DNA of 64,000 bases from Lunularia cruciata (GCA_948567375.1 OX419756.1:74564552-74628551); one strand, 5' to 3'. Numbered from the stretch's first letter, positions 1-11,010 are shown. Notes: generated from the sequence alone by a model not told the origin. Numbers and translations are program-made.

Positions 1-229
1 TCCGTTTTGAACTTCAGTGCATAGCAACTGGTCCTCAATATTGAGAAACTGTTTATAAAGATTAGAAATGATTTTGCAGCGCTATGACTCATTAAGACAC
101 TTGCCTTTTGGTTTCCTTGACATTCTCTTTGAGCGGTAGCAATTTGGGACTGAGCAATCTAAAGTACGCACCTACCAGTTAGGTACGCGCAAACCCTCCA
201 GGTTCAAGTTGAGTACTTAAGTGGGAGGT
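1..229. other. Unassigned left edge
   Basis: No coding frame or repeat was recognised between the window edge and the LINE tail that follows. Confidence 0.4.
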
Positions 230-706
230 TACTGTAGTAGGTTGCAAGGTTTTCAAGTATAGGAGCATGAAGCAAGGTCACTTTTTTGTTCCTCTAGCCT
301 TGGAGTTATATGGAGCGATGGACGTGGTGTGTGACACGTTTGTCAAGGAATGCTTGAGAGCTTATCATGTTAGGCGCCAAGGGGTACCACCCTCGCTTTG
401 ATACTTTGTAATATATTTTAGACAGTGTGTGTCAATTCTTCTATAGAGTGCAGTGGTTGGTGCAATCCAAAGGAGAGCCATCACACTAGGTGATGCTTCT
501 TCACATGCTCCCATTGTTTATAAACCGCACTACTTGCATAGCTCGAATATCTTAGGGGCACTAGAGCAGATTTCATGTATAAACTCTAATGGTGCTTAGC
601 CCCATTTTACTTCTTTTTTTTGTCTCTCCCTTGTTCGGCTTGATGGAATCTTCCATCCTTCTTGTTTTCTACGCGGTCTCCCTTTTTCCCCCTGAACCTC
701 ACAAAT
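230..706 (+). mobile_element. 5'-truncated LINE tail (ORF end plus 3' UTR)
   Basis: This stretch matches 43,340-43,863. In one frame it encodes SKYRSMKQGHF-like residues, then LYGAMD, then AYHVRRQGVPPS; a second frame continues with AIQRRAITLGDASSHAP. This resembles the C-terminal end of a plant non-LTR retrotransposon ORF with one frameshift. It ends in a TTAGCCCCATTTTAC...CTTGATGG block also found near 43,750, 49,570 and 52,070. The missing reverse transcriptase is typical of a 5'-truncated LINE copy. It abuts the HNL copy 1 upstream DNA at the same place as in copy 2. Confidence 0.6.
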
Positions 707-2649
707 AAGGCGTAGAAGGTATCTACACCATCACTTACACTTGACGGAAATGCGCCGGGGATGTAACCCTCAGCTTGGCACCCATTAGCCGAGTAGAATA
801 TTAGTACATGGTTTAACTAAACCCTAAACTGTTGTTTTTGCTCTTGCTGAAGAATACTGGCTGAAGCTAATTTTAATGTAAGAACTCTAGAGTTGTAGAC
901 TTCTACCCTAGATTCTTACAATATTAGATTCTGAGATATCCATACCAGGAACACGCAACTACTGTGCAATCCCCCTCCCTGCACCTTCTAACTAAATCAT
1001 TGCTGGCATAGAGTGATCCGCACTTGTACCTGGTAAAGAATAGTGAGCTTTGCGATTTCTTGTTGGGTTAGCTCCTCTGGCATTGCAAGCTTGGATGGGT
1101 GTTCCTTCTGGATTGGAGTCATCGAAGAGGAGAGTTACAGAACTGTTCTATTGTCTCAAGTTGACAGGTCAATCATCTGCTTTCCCCCGTTTTGTTAGCC
1201 TCGTAGTGGATACCGGCATGAATCATCAGTTCATGCTTCGATCTCGTAGTAAGGAAGGGCGTGGGACATGATCATCACCGATCTAAATTATTCGGGAGAA
1301 AGGAGACAGAAGCAGAATGCTGCAGCATCTGAGGATAGACAGATGGCGTAACCCCAAACTTTCTAGCTTATTGAGGGAACCTAGGGATGAATAGCAGCGG
1401 TCAGTGAGAAGTTGAGAAGGTGGAAGAGGAGACAATCCGGTGATCTTGAGTTTTCTTCTACTACTGTATGAGACAGGTAACTTATTCAACGTGCAGTTCA
1501 TGCACTCCAAAAGCTTCCTCAGAAGGCTCTAAGTTGAGAGTGAGGGTTGGTGATTGACACGCTTGTGACATAATTGATTGTTGTGAGTGTGTGCGATTCG
1601 ATCTGATATTTAAATTCTCAGGCATTCCTTCCTTGGCTTCTGTTTCACACTATCCAAATGCGTTGGAAATTTGTCTGCCTCATGTCCTACGGTATTTAGG
1701 GTGGTTTCCCATGCGAAGGTTCGATATATGGGTGCAGAGGACAAAGTCGTTTGATCTTTCTTTTTCATGTAAATTTCTTTGAAGTTTGGTCAGCCTATGT
1801 TACCGGCACACCAGAGCCTGGTGGCATAGACTCGGTTCATTTCCTCGTCGACTTTCTCCCAATCTCCTCGGTGGTCGATGCACTCTGCGATATCCACCTC
1901 TAGTATCCCCTGCGTATTGAGTTTAGAACGGACCTTTCTCAAGAGAGGACCTTGGAATCCTCCTTAGGAAAACCAACCGACTCCGGAGAGTATCGATCTT
2001 TTCTTGACCAATATAGACTAATCAGAAATTGCCTTGGCACTTTTGAGCTTTCGAACATGGTGCATACCATTGCACGGCATCTACTGTGCAATGGTATGCT
2101 TCATGTATGAAGTCATGCTACTCATGGAATGAATCAATTTTCACTTCTGCTTTGTATTGATTTCGCTTAAACTCTGTATTTACTTGATTAGTTCAGTTGG
2201 ACTTCGGTTTGCCTCTGTCCATGTTCAGGCCTACATTTTGTTGCTTCGATATGTATGTTCGGTTCGTGTGTGGTGGGTCCTGAGTGGGTTAATCCCGCGT
2301 TTGATGAAGGGTTTCTACTCCCACTACAAATCTAAACCAATCAAAAAGTCACATGGAAATCAGCCCTAAGCAACAATATGACGTCAACCATCACATGGCT
2401 AGTCAAATCTATTGAATGCTTGCGGAATCCTCTCCCAGGCCACAAGCTGTTCCATGTGAAAATAATCCAGCTCTTGTACAGACTCAGTTAGTGCGTTCTA
2501 ACTAGTTGTATCGCTATATATTACTAATGCTTGACCTGAGAAAGATGTTCGGGGATAGCTCCCGACTTGTATTTGGAGATGATAACATCGTTGCCAATTT
2601 GTAAACCGTCGAGTTGATTACTTTTATTTTCTGGGAGTGCAGTGTGACA
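707..2649 (+). other. Upstream region of HNL copy 1 (segmental duplication)
   Basis: This non-coding block is repeated at 43,864-46,139 and, more diverged, at 56,890-59,105. Copy 1 lacks about 310 bases present in the other two copies; the join is near 2,057. A TATATAT run at 2,515-2,521 is about 130 bases before the first ATG, and a pyrimidine-rich stretch ending in CAG lies just before that ATG, so a 5' UTR intron is possible. Small ORFs here (for example 1,283-1,510 minus) are conserved only because the DNA is duplicated. Confidence 0.6.
2515..2521 (+). promoter_or_regulatory. Candidate TATA box of HNL copy 1
   Basis: A TATATAT run lies 128 bases upstream of the predicted ATG. It is kept in copy 2 (near 46,010) and damaged in copy 3. 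Position and composition are the only support. Confidence 0.25.
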
Positions 2650-5600
2650 ATGGACATACCGTCAAGCAGTTCTAGCCCACGAGATTCTCTATCTTCCCGC
2701 CAAGAGAACATCAAGGTATGTAAGTGCAAACCTGAGTATGAGGAATAACTTCTATCCATTATAGATGTTGATTAGATTTTGCCCCAATGATTTAGCTCCT
2801 TTGACAAACTTCGAGATACTTTGTTGTAGGCTTCAATATTCTCTTGGTCAAGTAGCATTTCCAGGACTAAAACAACCGGTATGTTGTCGTACGAATAGAT
2901 ACTATTGATCTCCCTTAGAAGAAAGTACCAGACGTTGTCCCACAGAGTTGTGAGAGTGTTTGAAACTAAACCTTTCAATTCATAACATTTTGTCTACGTT
3001 TGCAGCGGCTCCGGATCGATTCACCGACAACACGTTCTCAAGAGTCGGGCCTTGGTATCAGCAAGGTAAAGCTTAAAGTGACTCAAAATCAAGGAACAGG
3101 CATGTGCCAGAATGTCTGCCGATGGTTAATAACTACTTGCTTGATTACCTTTCAAGCTAACTATCTCGGTGAGAAATTTATAGGAAGTTGGAGGCTCTTG
3201 TCTTTTGAAATTGCTACACTTCTAATTTTCTGTATTTGTCCATTTTTCAGTGGAGCGATTCCGTGTTGTTAGTGTACGATCCAGCAGTACCGCAGGTCGA
3301 CGTTGTTTTCTTCCATGGCCTTCAATATGAGCATCCTGGTGGGCTAGATGTGCACCTTTCGACTTGGACGTGCAAACATGACGCGAAGACAATCTGGCCC
3401 CAACGTTGGCTTCAAGAGAAGGGTGCACGAGTCTTCTTTATCAAATATGATGCAAGTTTACAGAAGACTAACTCGACGGGGAGAAAGGATTTGACGCTAA
3501 TAGCTGAATATCTGTGGACAGAACTCGGTTGGGCATTCCGCACAGGACAAGAGTCGTCAAACAGTTTCCGACCCATTATCTTTGTCGGACATAGTTATGG
3601 GGGTCTTGTTATTAAGCAGTTATGCATTCACGCGGGAGAGCGGAAGGTTTTTGCATTTGGAGACAGAATTGATGAGAAATTGCTAAAAGGCATTAAAGGG
3701 ATTTTGTTCTGTGGAACTCCCCACTCAGGGTCGGAAATGCTTGCTGGCATGGCTGAAAAGATCATGAGCAGGAGTCCTTTGTTGCCATTTGTGGAGTTGT
3801 TGAGCACCGAGGGGGCCAGGCAACGTGAGAAATTCGGCCAATTGGCGAGGAAAGAAAATTGGGAGATTTTCAGTATTGGAGAAGCTTTTGCTACAGAAAT
3901 GAAAACCAGCGGATTCCATATGGTATATTATAATCTACTGAAATTGAAGTCTGTTTTAATGAACGAGTGCTCTGTTTTTCATAAGAATAAACTCCCTACT
4001 AATTACTAAATATGAAACGAGTTTTTAATGATCCAGTTTTCCCAGGTTGTCTAGGTTGAGATTACTATTTCCTGCAGAGTGGTTTAGTCTAACACAGACA
4101 ATGCGAGGTCTATTCTGAAGTTTTCATGTTTAAATCTTGCATGTGTAGGTCACAGGTGCAATCTCAAGCCAGATGATTGTAGAAGAAGCATCTGCACGAT
4201 TCGGACCAAATCACATCACGGTGGATGCAGATCACTTGTCATTGTGCAAACCAGAGAGCAAACAATCGAACATGTTCCAGCACTTAGTCCAGCTCATCGA
4301 CCTTGCTAATGGGCAGCAACAACAGGTATTGGACTTTGTTCATATCTGTTGTATGCTCTGAATGACATCAGAAACACGACCTTTTTAAATTCCACTTCCC
4401 TCTAACTTTTGTTGCAGGTGCAAGAAACAGCAGCTCCCTGTGCAACTACGCAATGCCATGCGAGGCGGAATCAAGCAGTCTCAAGGAACCCAGTGGGTAC
4501 GGAGTCGCTTCTGGAAACCGTTACGGCAGAAATTGAGCACGGGCGTTCGTTTATTGGGTTCTGTGGGATGGGAGGAGTTGGAAAGACCACTCTTGCAAAG
4601 TTGCTCTACAATAAGATCAATGCCCGGTTTGAATACGCTTGCTTTGTGGACAAAGTGAAGGAGATTCCAGGGGACAAGAGAAAGGTGAAGAAGGAAGTCT
4701 GGAAACTCATAAGTCCCCATCCTGGAGGTGATTACAAGGAAAGCAGATGGGATGAGATACTGGGGAAGAAACTCCTTGTCATCTTTGATGATGTTGAGGA
4801 AAGAAAAGATGTCCAGAAAAGAGAAGATGTAGAGTTGTTGGAGGAAATAGCTCAAGAGAATGACGCTGAGGGAAGTTGTTTCGTAGTCACAAGCCGAGAT
4901 GAAGGGCTTTTCAATCTCTTCGGCGACCAGATACATGTATGTCGAGTACCACTTTTGCGGAGTGAACATGCAAGACAGTTGTTCATTACACATGCGTTTC
5001 CAGGCAAGAATGAACCTCCAAATGAGTTGAAGGAGATAGTAGAAGAAATTGAGGGAAGATGTGATGGATTGCCCCTTACCCTAGAAGTGATAGGAAGGTC
5101 AGTGAGAGGGAAAGCAGACAAATGGATATGGGAAAAAATTTCCAAAGCCCTACAAGCAGTAGACTTAAGAAGCCGTGTGAGGAATCTGGAGAAGAATGTG
5201 TGGGATAAGCTAAGGGTGAGTATCGACAATCTTGGAACAGAGGAGTTGGAAATGTTTCTTGATACGGCGACCATATTTACAAGCCCTGGTGACTTTAAGT
5301 ATTTTGGCATGCGTCACGATTCGTCCGCGGACGGTTGGTTTAGCTCTGAAGATGTGATGACGGCGTGGTCATCCATGTACGGCTCTGCACACAACAAGTG
5401 GCAAGTCTTGAAAGACAGATCTCTTGTATATAGTGGAGAGATGGATAGCTCGAAGGGTGAGTTTGAGCCTCGAATGCACGAGCATCTTCGACATTTGGGC
5501 ATCAGAATTGCACTGGAGAGAGGTAGAATCATTGAGCGCACTCCACTGGATGGTAACTACAAGGTATTTCCTGTTTTCTATACAAATTCTTCGTTTTCCT

Positions 5601-7768
5601 TCAGCAATTCATTTTTCCCAACTAAATGAGATATATTTGCCAGAGATGTTTCCTAAATCTGAATTCATTTGTAAATCTAAACTGGAAGGGAGTCCAAAAC
5701 ATAGTTGTTGAGGTAGTTGTTGAGGTGGACATCATCGGGAACATGTAGCTATTGTGCTGGTTGTAATTTTGGGAGTCATACATCCATTCTCCTCCAACAA
5801 GGAGAAAATTTGAAGCGGTGGTGCTAAAATAGGGTCCGTCTTGTATAAGTGCTTGATAGTTAGGCATGAAGACCCTGGAGTTGCTTTATACACGGCATCC
5901 GATGGACGGATGCGCTTGAACTATGACAATTTTAGTTTCACATTTCATTTATGTTAATTTTAGTTGTCTATTTCATTTTTGAAGGGAGCTCAAGGGGTGG
6001 AGAAAGTGATTTTCCACCAAGTTGTAGTGGAAATGAATTCATGGAATACAATGAAAATTGCTGTGACGAGGAAAGACCTTGTAAAATGCGGGAAGCATCG
6101 AGCATTATGTCACGACTTGAAGGACTTCGCTACTTGGTATTCCGATATCACTGTCTCTACCAGCCGTGCAAAAGGTGTGCAGAGCGGCCTCTTGAGTTGC
6201 CACCCAAAATTACCATGCTCATTTGGGTTTCTGCCCAGACCATTTTTGTGCGTTCGACCTTGAAAGAGTTGGTTGTTTTGCACGTAACGTCCTCTCATGT
6301 GCCCAGATTGAGGCAATTACATCCTGCGCGTACAAGTTCTCGGGGATTACAAAATTATGATAATAATACAATTCCTCTACCGGAGGAATCTTCGACAACT
6401 GTCCTAGATGAAGGAGATTTTGCCAACTTGAGGCTGGATCGGTCTCTTGCTACTCCACACTCACTGCCGGAGTCCTGTGAGCAACTTGTTCACCTGCGGT
6501 TTTACGATGTGCCTAACCAGTCACTTCCGTATGCATGGGGGAACTTAGCTAAGTTGGAACTTCTGGACTTGGTCGCCTCTCAGGTGCTCCAGTCGCCACC
6601 AGAATCATTTATGCGATTTCAACAACTACGGACTCTTAGAATAACTAAATGTTGTTTCTTGGAGGCCCTCAATTGCGGGAGCTTACCGAAGTTGGAGCAA
6701 CTGCAGGTAGTACGTTGTGACGCAATACAATCCCTGCCGGATTCACTTGTACAACTTCCTAAACTGCGAAAACTGCAGATGGTACTGTGTTATGGGTTGC
6801 AGGCCCTTCCCGGCAGTTTTGGAGACTTAGCCAACTTGGAACTGCTAGACTTATCTCATTGCGGGAGACTGCAATCATTGCCCGAATCCTTAGGGGGACT
6901 TCTTGGCCTGAAGGAACTGGATATGGGGGGTTGCGATAAGTTGCAGGCCCTTCCAGGCAGTTTTGGAAACTTAACCAACTTGGAACGGCTAAACTTAATT
7001 TGGTGTCTCAGACTGCAGTCATTGCATGAATCATTAGGGGGACTTCTTGGCCTGAAGGAACTGCAGATGGCAACGTGTCCAAGGTTGCAGGCCCTTCCCA
7101 GCAGTTTTGGAAACTTAGCCAACTTGGAAAGGCTAAACTTAAGTTGGTGTCTCAGACTGCAGTTATTGCCCGAAACAATCGGGGGACTTCTTGGCCTGAA
7201 GCAATTGAATATGTCGGGGTGTTCGAAGTTGCAGGCCCTTCCCGGCAGTTTTGGAAACTTAGCCAACTTGAAGAAATTGGATCTGTCGGGGTGTGCGAAG
7301 TTGCAGGCCCTTCCCGGCAGTTTTGGAAACTTAGCCAACTTGAAGAAATTGGATATGTCGGGGTGTTCGAAGTTGCAGGCCCTTCCCGGCAGTTTTGGAA
7401 ACTTAGCCAACTTGAAGAAATTGGATATGTCGGGGTGTTCGAAGTTGCAGGCCCTTCCCGGCAGTTTTGGAAACTTAGCCAACTTGAAGAAATTGGATCT
7501 GTCGGGGTGTGCGAAGTTGCAGGCCTTTCCGGGCAGTTTTGGAAACTTAGCCAACTTGAAGAAATTGGATACGTCGGGGTGTTCGAAGTTGCAGGCCCTT
7601 CCCGGCAGTTTTGGAAACTTAGCCAACTTGGAACAGCTAAACTTAAGTTGGTGTCCAGAACTGCACTCATTGCCGGAATCATGCGGGCTACTTCTTGGCT
7701 TCTTGCATGATTCCGGGCAACTCATTGGTTTCCAGGCCCTTTCCAGGGTATTGCCAATTTGTTTGTAG
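2650..7768 (+). CDS. HNL copy 1: alpha/beta-hydrolase NB-ARC LRR immune receptor
   Basis: Predicted intracellular immune receptor of the liverwort HNL class. Exon model: 2650-2715, 3006-3065, 3251-3922, 4149-4325, 4418-5563 (or 5552), 5985-7768. The first four junctions are GT-AG and phase 0. The hydrolase is SERAC1-like: HGLQ near residue 64, nucleophile elbow GHSYGG (Ser about 157), GTPHSG, and a DADHLSLCKP segment (His about 295) in exon 4. NB-ARC: GMGGVGKTT (375-383), LLVIFDDV (444-451), CFVVTSRD, GLPL (542-545), and MHEHLRHLG in the MHD position. Exon 6 holds about 17 LRRs of 24 residues. The exon 5/6 join is odd: the AAG/GTATTT donor puts the LRR exon out of frame (stop at 6263, about 799 residues), while a G/GTAACT donor 11 bases earlier keeps it open (about 1,297 residues). 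The start is the first ATG of exon 1, kept in all three copies. Confidence 0.82.
7226..7657 (+). repeat. Six 72-bp tandem LRR units
   Basis: Units start at 7226, 7298, 7370, 7442, 7514 and 7586, exactly 72 bases apart. Each encodes one 24-residue LRR of the pattern LQALPGSFGNLANLKKLD, then M/L/T-SGC. The first five are almost identical at DNA level; the sixth drifts (LEQLNLSWCPE). The period is a multiple of three, so antisense and other frames also stay open across the block. Confidence 0.95.
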
Positions 7769-7811
7769 AAGGATTATCGTTGGTATATATATTACTCATG
7801 CTGTACTGCAC
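7769..7811. other. 3' flank of HNL copy 1
   Basis: Short AT-rich stretch after the stop codon. No clear polyadenylation signal is visible close by. Confidence 0.3.
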
Positions 7812-7882
7812 GCATTCTGCAAGATTTGAACCTGTGACCTTCCTCTTAGGAAGTAGTACCTCTATCCAACTGTCCTACGATT
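7812..7882 (-). pseudogene. tRNA-like fragment, nearest tRNA-Arg(CCU)
   Basis: On the minus strand the order GGACAGTTGGATAGAG, CTTCCTAAG, GGTTCAAATC follows a tRNA D arm, anticodon loop and T arm, and resembles tRNA-Arg with anticodon CCU. The acceptor ends do not pair and the anticodon stem has mismatches, so a working tRNA is unlikely. It may be a decayed tRNA or part of a tRNA-derived SINE. Confidence 0.35.
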
Positions 7883-7917
7883 ATTTCTTTGCAACAGCAA
7901 TATAATTGATGAAACTT

Positions 7918-8065
7918 GAAAGATTATCCGGAATGGACTTGGATAATTATTCCCCTACACACTAACGTTATCGATCGTCGTTCCTGGGATCGAAAGATTA
8001 TCCGGAATGGACTTGGATAATTATTCCCCTACACACTAACGTTATCGAACGTCGTTCATGGGATC
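7918..8065. repeat. 74-bp direct tandem duplication
   Basis: The segment 7918-7991 is repeated at 7992-8065 with only a few changes, and contains AGATTATCCGGAATGGACTT. No coding sense is apparent. Confidence 0.9.
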
Positions 8066-10593
8066 GATAGAGAATAATATAGAAATCAAAATAGCCTTGA
8101 AAGAAAATTTGAGTTGATTAATAAGCTCCAACACTAATAAACTTTTATGAGATGCAGCGCTCAAGAGACTCACCTTTGAGATGTGAGACCCTATGGTTGG
8201 TTTATGGTTCTTAAACCCTGTAGACGAAGATTGATCATTGCAATGCTGTACAGTTCATAACCTGACGTACATATTAACTAAAAGTGGAAATGTCGGGTAC
8301 CGTATGAGATTGTGCATGGTGACCTGCAGTTGAGTCTCCTCGGAATAACATAATTTTGGCATGATAGGGCGACTGTTCCCTTTAGTATCGTCTGTAAAGC
8401 TTGCGATTTTGAAATCTGATGGCAACGCAGGTACGCCTATCGAGATGAATAGTATGCTGAATGTGTTCGCAGCAAGGTAATGTTAATTGTGTCCGTGGTG
8501 TGCACCATACGCATGTAACAATCAAGACTATGAATAGAGTTGGAATTCATCAACTTGTGCGGGATGTGAAGAAATCTTGAACGGTGCTTTGGCCTAAGTA
8601 TTGGAAAATAAACCAAAAAAACATATATGAGAAGCCAAGACCCGGAACAACTTGAGTTTAACGTTGAGACTTAGTTGATGTCGTACAGCTTGAATTTAAC
8701 GTTGCCTACTTTGCCTAAAACTCTTATGAAGTTGAAACTTTGTTTATCTCTACTTTCATCACATTTTTACAATACTGAACAGCAATTGATCTCAGTACAG
8801 GATTACAAATTAGGAATTGACCATATTTACACATACCAGCGGGACAAGTAACTTGCTATTCAAGATATCTACTTTGTCTTTACCCAGGATAAAAATCAAA
8901 GGGAAGTTTTAGAGGATTAAACATTGAATTGACTCGAGAGAACAATACTGTTAACAAGGTTATACATCAATATACATACAATAATGAAGATGTATGAACT
9001 CGGATTCATTAAGGACGGTAAGCATAAATTCAGTGGTCCTGAGTGATAAACTTCATAAAGAATCGTAGGATGTGCTCCATATATTGAGAAGCAAAACTAC
9101 TACTCAACTATTACAATAAAACACTCAAAGTAAATATATATCTAGAGTGCTACAGATTTTCAAGTGATTAACAGTTCACGGTTATACATTGGAATTTTAG
9201 TTGGAAAAACTTATCAAAGGTGTAAGTAGAAGCGCTAAACAAGGTGTACTAATGTGTTAAGTATTCTTCTCAATCTGGACTTGAATTGAACAGTATCCTC
9301 TTCCGCAAAATTTTCCACTACTTTTCAGAAAAATGACTAAATTACTTCATTGTTTTGTCTTTGAATAATGAGAATGATGAGAAATTTTGTAAACGAGAAA
9401 CAAAACGCAAAGGAAATTTGAATCTAGCTTTCTCTAGCACCTGCCCATAATCTTTTAACCGATCGATGTGCTTAATATTTAATATTTGATGAAAATGGAA
9501 GGTGAAGAAGAATTAGTGTCAAATATAAAGTATTAATACCAGATTACGCTATGTCTTAATGATTTTGGTAAAATAATCAAAATAATCAAATTATTGATGT
9601 TGAATATTCATGTTTTCTTCTAAATCAACCGTTAGAGATATCATGGGATTCATTTCAAAGGAAGAGGTCATGTGGAAACTAGAACACTCAAAAATTTATA
9701 CGATCTATGTTTTAATAATACAAGTGACGTTCACACCAAGACGGTTGGTGTGAACAAGGAGGTATCCATTGATACTATGTAATGTCACCACGGGATACAT
9801 TTGATTGATGTGGATTATACTAGCCAAAATCTATAATATATCTACAGAAGGACAAAATACAAAATGGTTTTAAATAAGATGTGTACATCTTGTAACATGA
9901 GAGGATTTGGAGAGATTGTGTGAGGTGGATTGCAGATTTTGGGGATTATACGGATTTTAAGCAAAATCTCAAGTTTGAGATCTGGACTTGAAATTTCTAC
10001 ATATAATATCTTGGGTTATCTTACAGTTAGCACACTTAAAATTATTATGAGAGCTACCATGCACATTGAGCTAGAATTTTTTTGGAATTTAATAAGGTAA
10101 ATTGCTTCCGCAATTGCATGCTCTTTAAAACATTGTACATAGTCTACCATTTCTTCAGTTTTTAGTGGATTGTTTTGAAACTTTCCAAGACAATTAAGTG
10201 CCTTGTATCCTACCTTTTGGCACAAAAATAAGGGAGAGATCATTCTTGCGCATAGAGTTATGAGTTTTAAAAGTGAGGAGGTGGTTTTCAGACAAAATTT
10301 GATATATATGTGCTGAATAGAAAGGTGCTTAGGCCAAATAGCTTGATGAAAAGATCTGAAATTTTGCACAAAAGGACACCCTAGAGTTGTGATCAAGTGT
10401 GAAAAATACCTAAGACTGGGACATAGTACTTGAGAGATTTGAATGACATTGTGAGGAGGGGTCAATTCTATAGAGTTGAGATCTCATGCACGAGGAGTGT
10501 GAGAGCAACAAAAAGCATGTTTGAGTGTTTAGACTCATCTTGGGAACATGGAGGGTCACCAATAGTGGAAATTGAGGCTATACAAGGTTTGAG
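8066..10593. other. AT-rich intergenic DNA
   Basis: No gene is recognised in about 2.5 kb. It contains an 11-bp perfect inverted repeat (9729-9755). A 149-codon minus-strand ORF at 10016-10465 has no recognisable motif. The lost 5' end of element A may lie in the right part, but no LTR matching its 3' LTR is visible. Confidence 0.5.
9729..9755. repeat. Perfect 11-bp hairpin
   Basis: GTTCACACCAA and TTGGTGTGAAC flank a five-base loop (GACGG). No open reading frame or poly-T run is associated with it. Confidence 0.8.
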
Positions 10594-11010
10594 TTGATTT
10601 TAGGAGTGGATTTGAGGAAAAGAGAGTTTAGAATAGAATTTGAACTGAGTGTTAAGAGGATCCATAAACCTACACCACTTGGAGGAAAGAGTGAGTCTAA
10701 GTGCTTTTTATGTGGAGAGAAGGAACATAAGGCAAGTTCATGTCCTTTGACTTTTGAGAGCAAGAGATTGAGGGAAAGGAGAGGCTTACTTGACTTGGGT
10801 TTGCTTGTTGGACCTGCTTCACCAAGATTGAGAGGGAGAAGATCTAAGACCAAGGAGTTGTGTGAGGCTTGTGGAGTGGAAGGACTTCCAAAAAGACATG
10901 AGTGTAGTAGAGTAAAAACACTTTTGGAGACTTTGGTGATGGATCTTGGAGAGAGTCTTAGTATAGCTACAAAAATAATACCATCTTCATCAACTAGTTC
11001 TCAAGATTAG
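10594..11010 (+). CDS. Small zinc-knuckle ORF ahead of element A
   Basis: An ORF of 138 codons with CFLCGEKEHKASSC, a retroviral-type CX2CX4HX4C zinc knuckle, near residues 37-50, and a second cysteine/histidine cluster, CEACGVEGLPKRHEC, near residues 90-104. The rest is basic. Zinc knuckles of this type bind nucleic acid and are common in Gag proteins, but element A has its own gag and knuckle downstream, so this may be the end of a separate decayed retroelement or an extra ORF. There is no clear promoter, and the ATG was chosen only as the first in frame. Confidence 0.4.
   Translation: MILGVDLRKREFRIEFELSVKRIHKPTPLGGKSESKCFLCGEKEHKASSCPLTFESKRLRERRGLLDLGLLVGPASPRLRGRRSKTKELCEACGVEGLPKRHECSRVKTLLETLVMDLGESLSIATKIIPSSSTSSQD

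Noticed and set aside
1283-1510. Minus-strand 75-codon ORF conserved at 44,457-44,684
   Set aside because: The conservation follows from the segmental duplication and no domain is visible; copy 3 does not keep it.
3251-4009. Hydrolase as an independent single-exon gene starting at 3,236
   Set aside because: The ATG at 3,236 lies before a good acceptor (TTTTTCAG at 3,250), and upstream exons 1-2 join in phase, so it is better read as exon 3 of the receptor; a hydrolase-only isoform is kept as a finding.
4481-5310. Minus-strand ORFs of 150-180 codons opposite the NB-ARC exon, also at 62,073-62,965
   Set aside because: Antisense shadows of a conserved exon with no recognisable domain.
6856-7725. 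Long open frames on the minus strand (289 and 176 codons) and in another plus frame (211 codons) across the LRR array
   Set aside because: They arise because the 72-base unit is a multiple of three and lacks stops in several frames; their products only mirror the repeat.
10016-10465. Minus-strand 149-codon ORF upstream of element A
   Set aside because: No motif was recognised and the composition is AT-rich; it cannot be supported as a gene.
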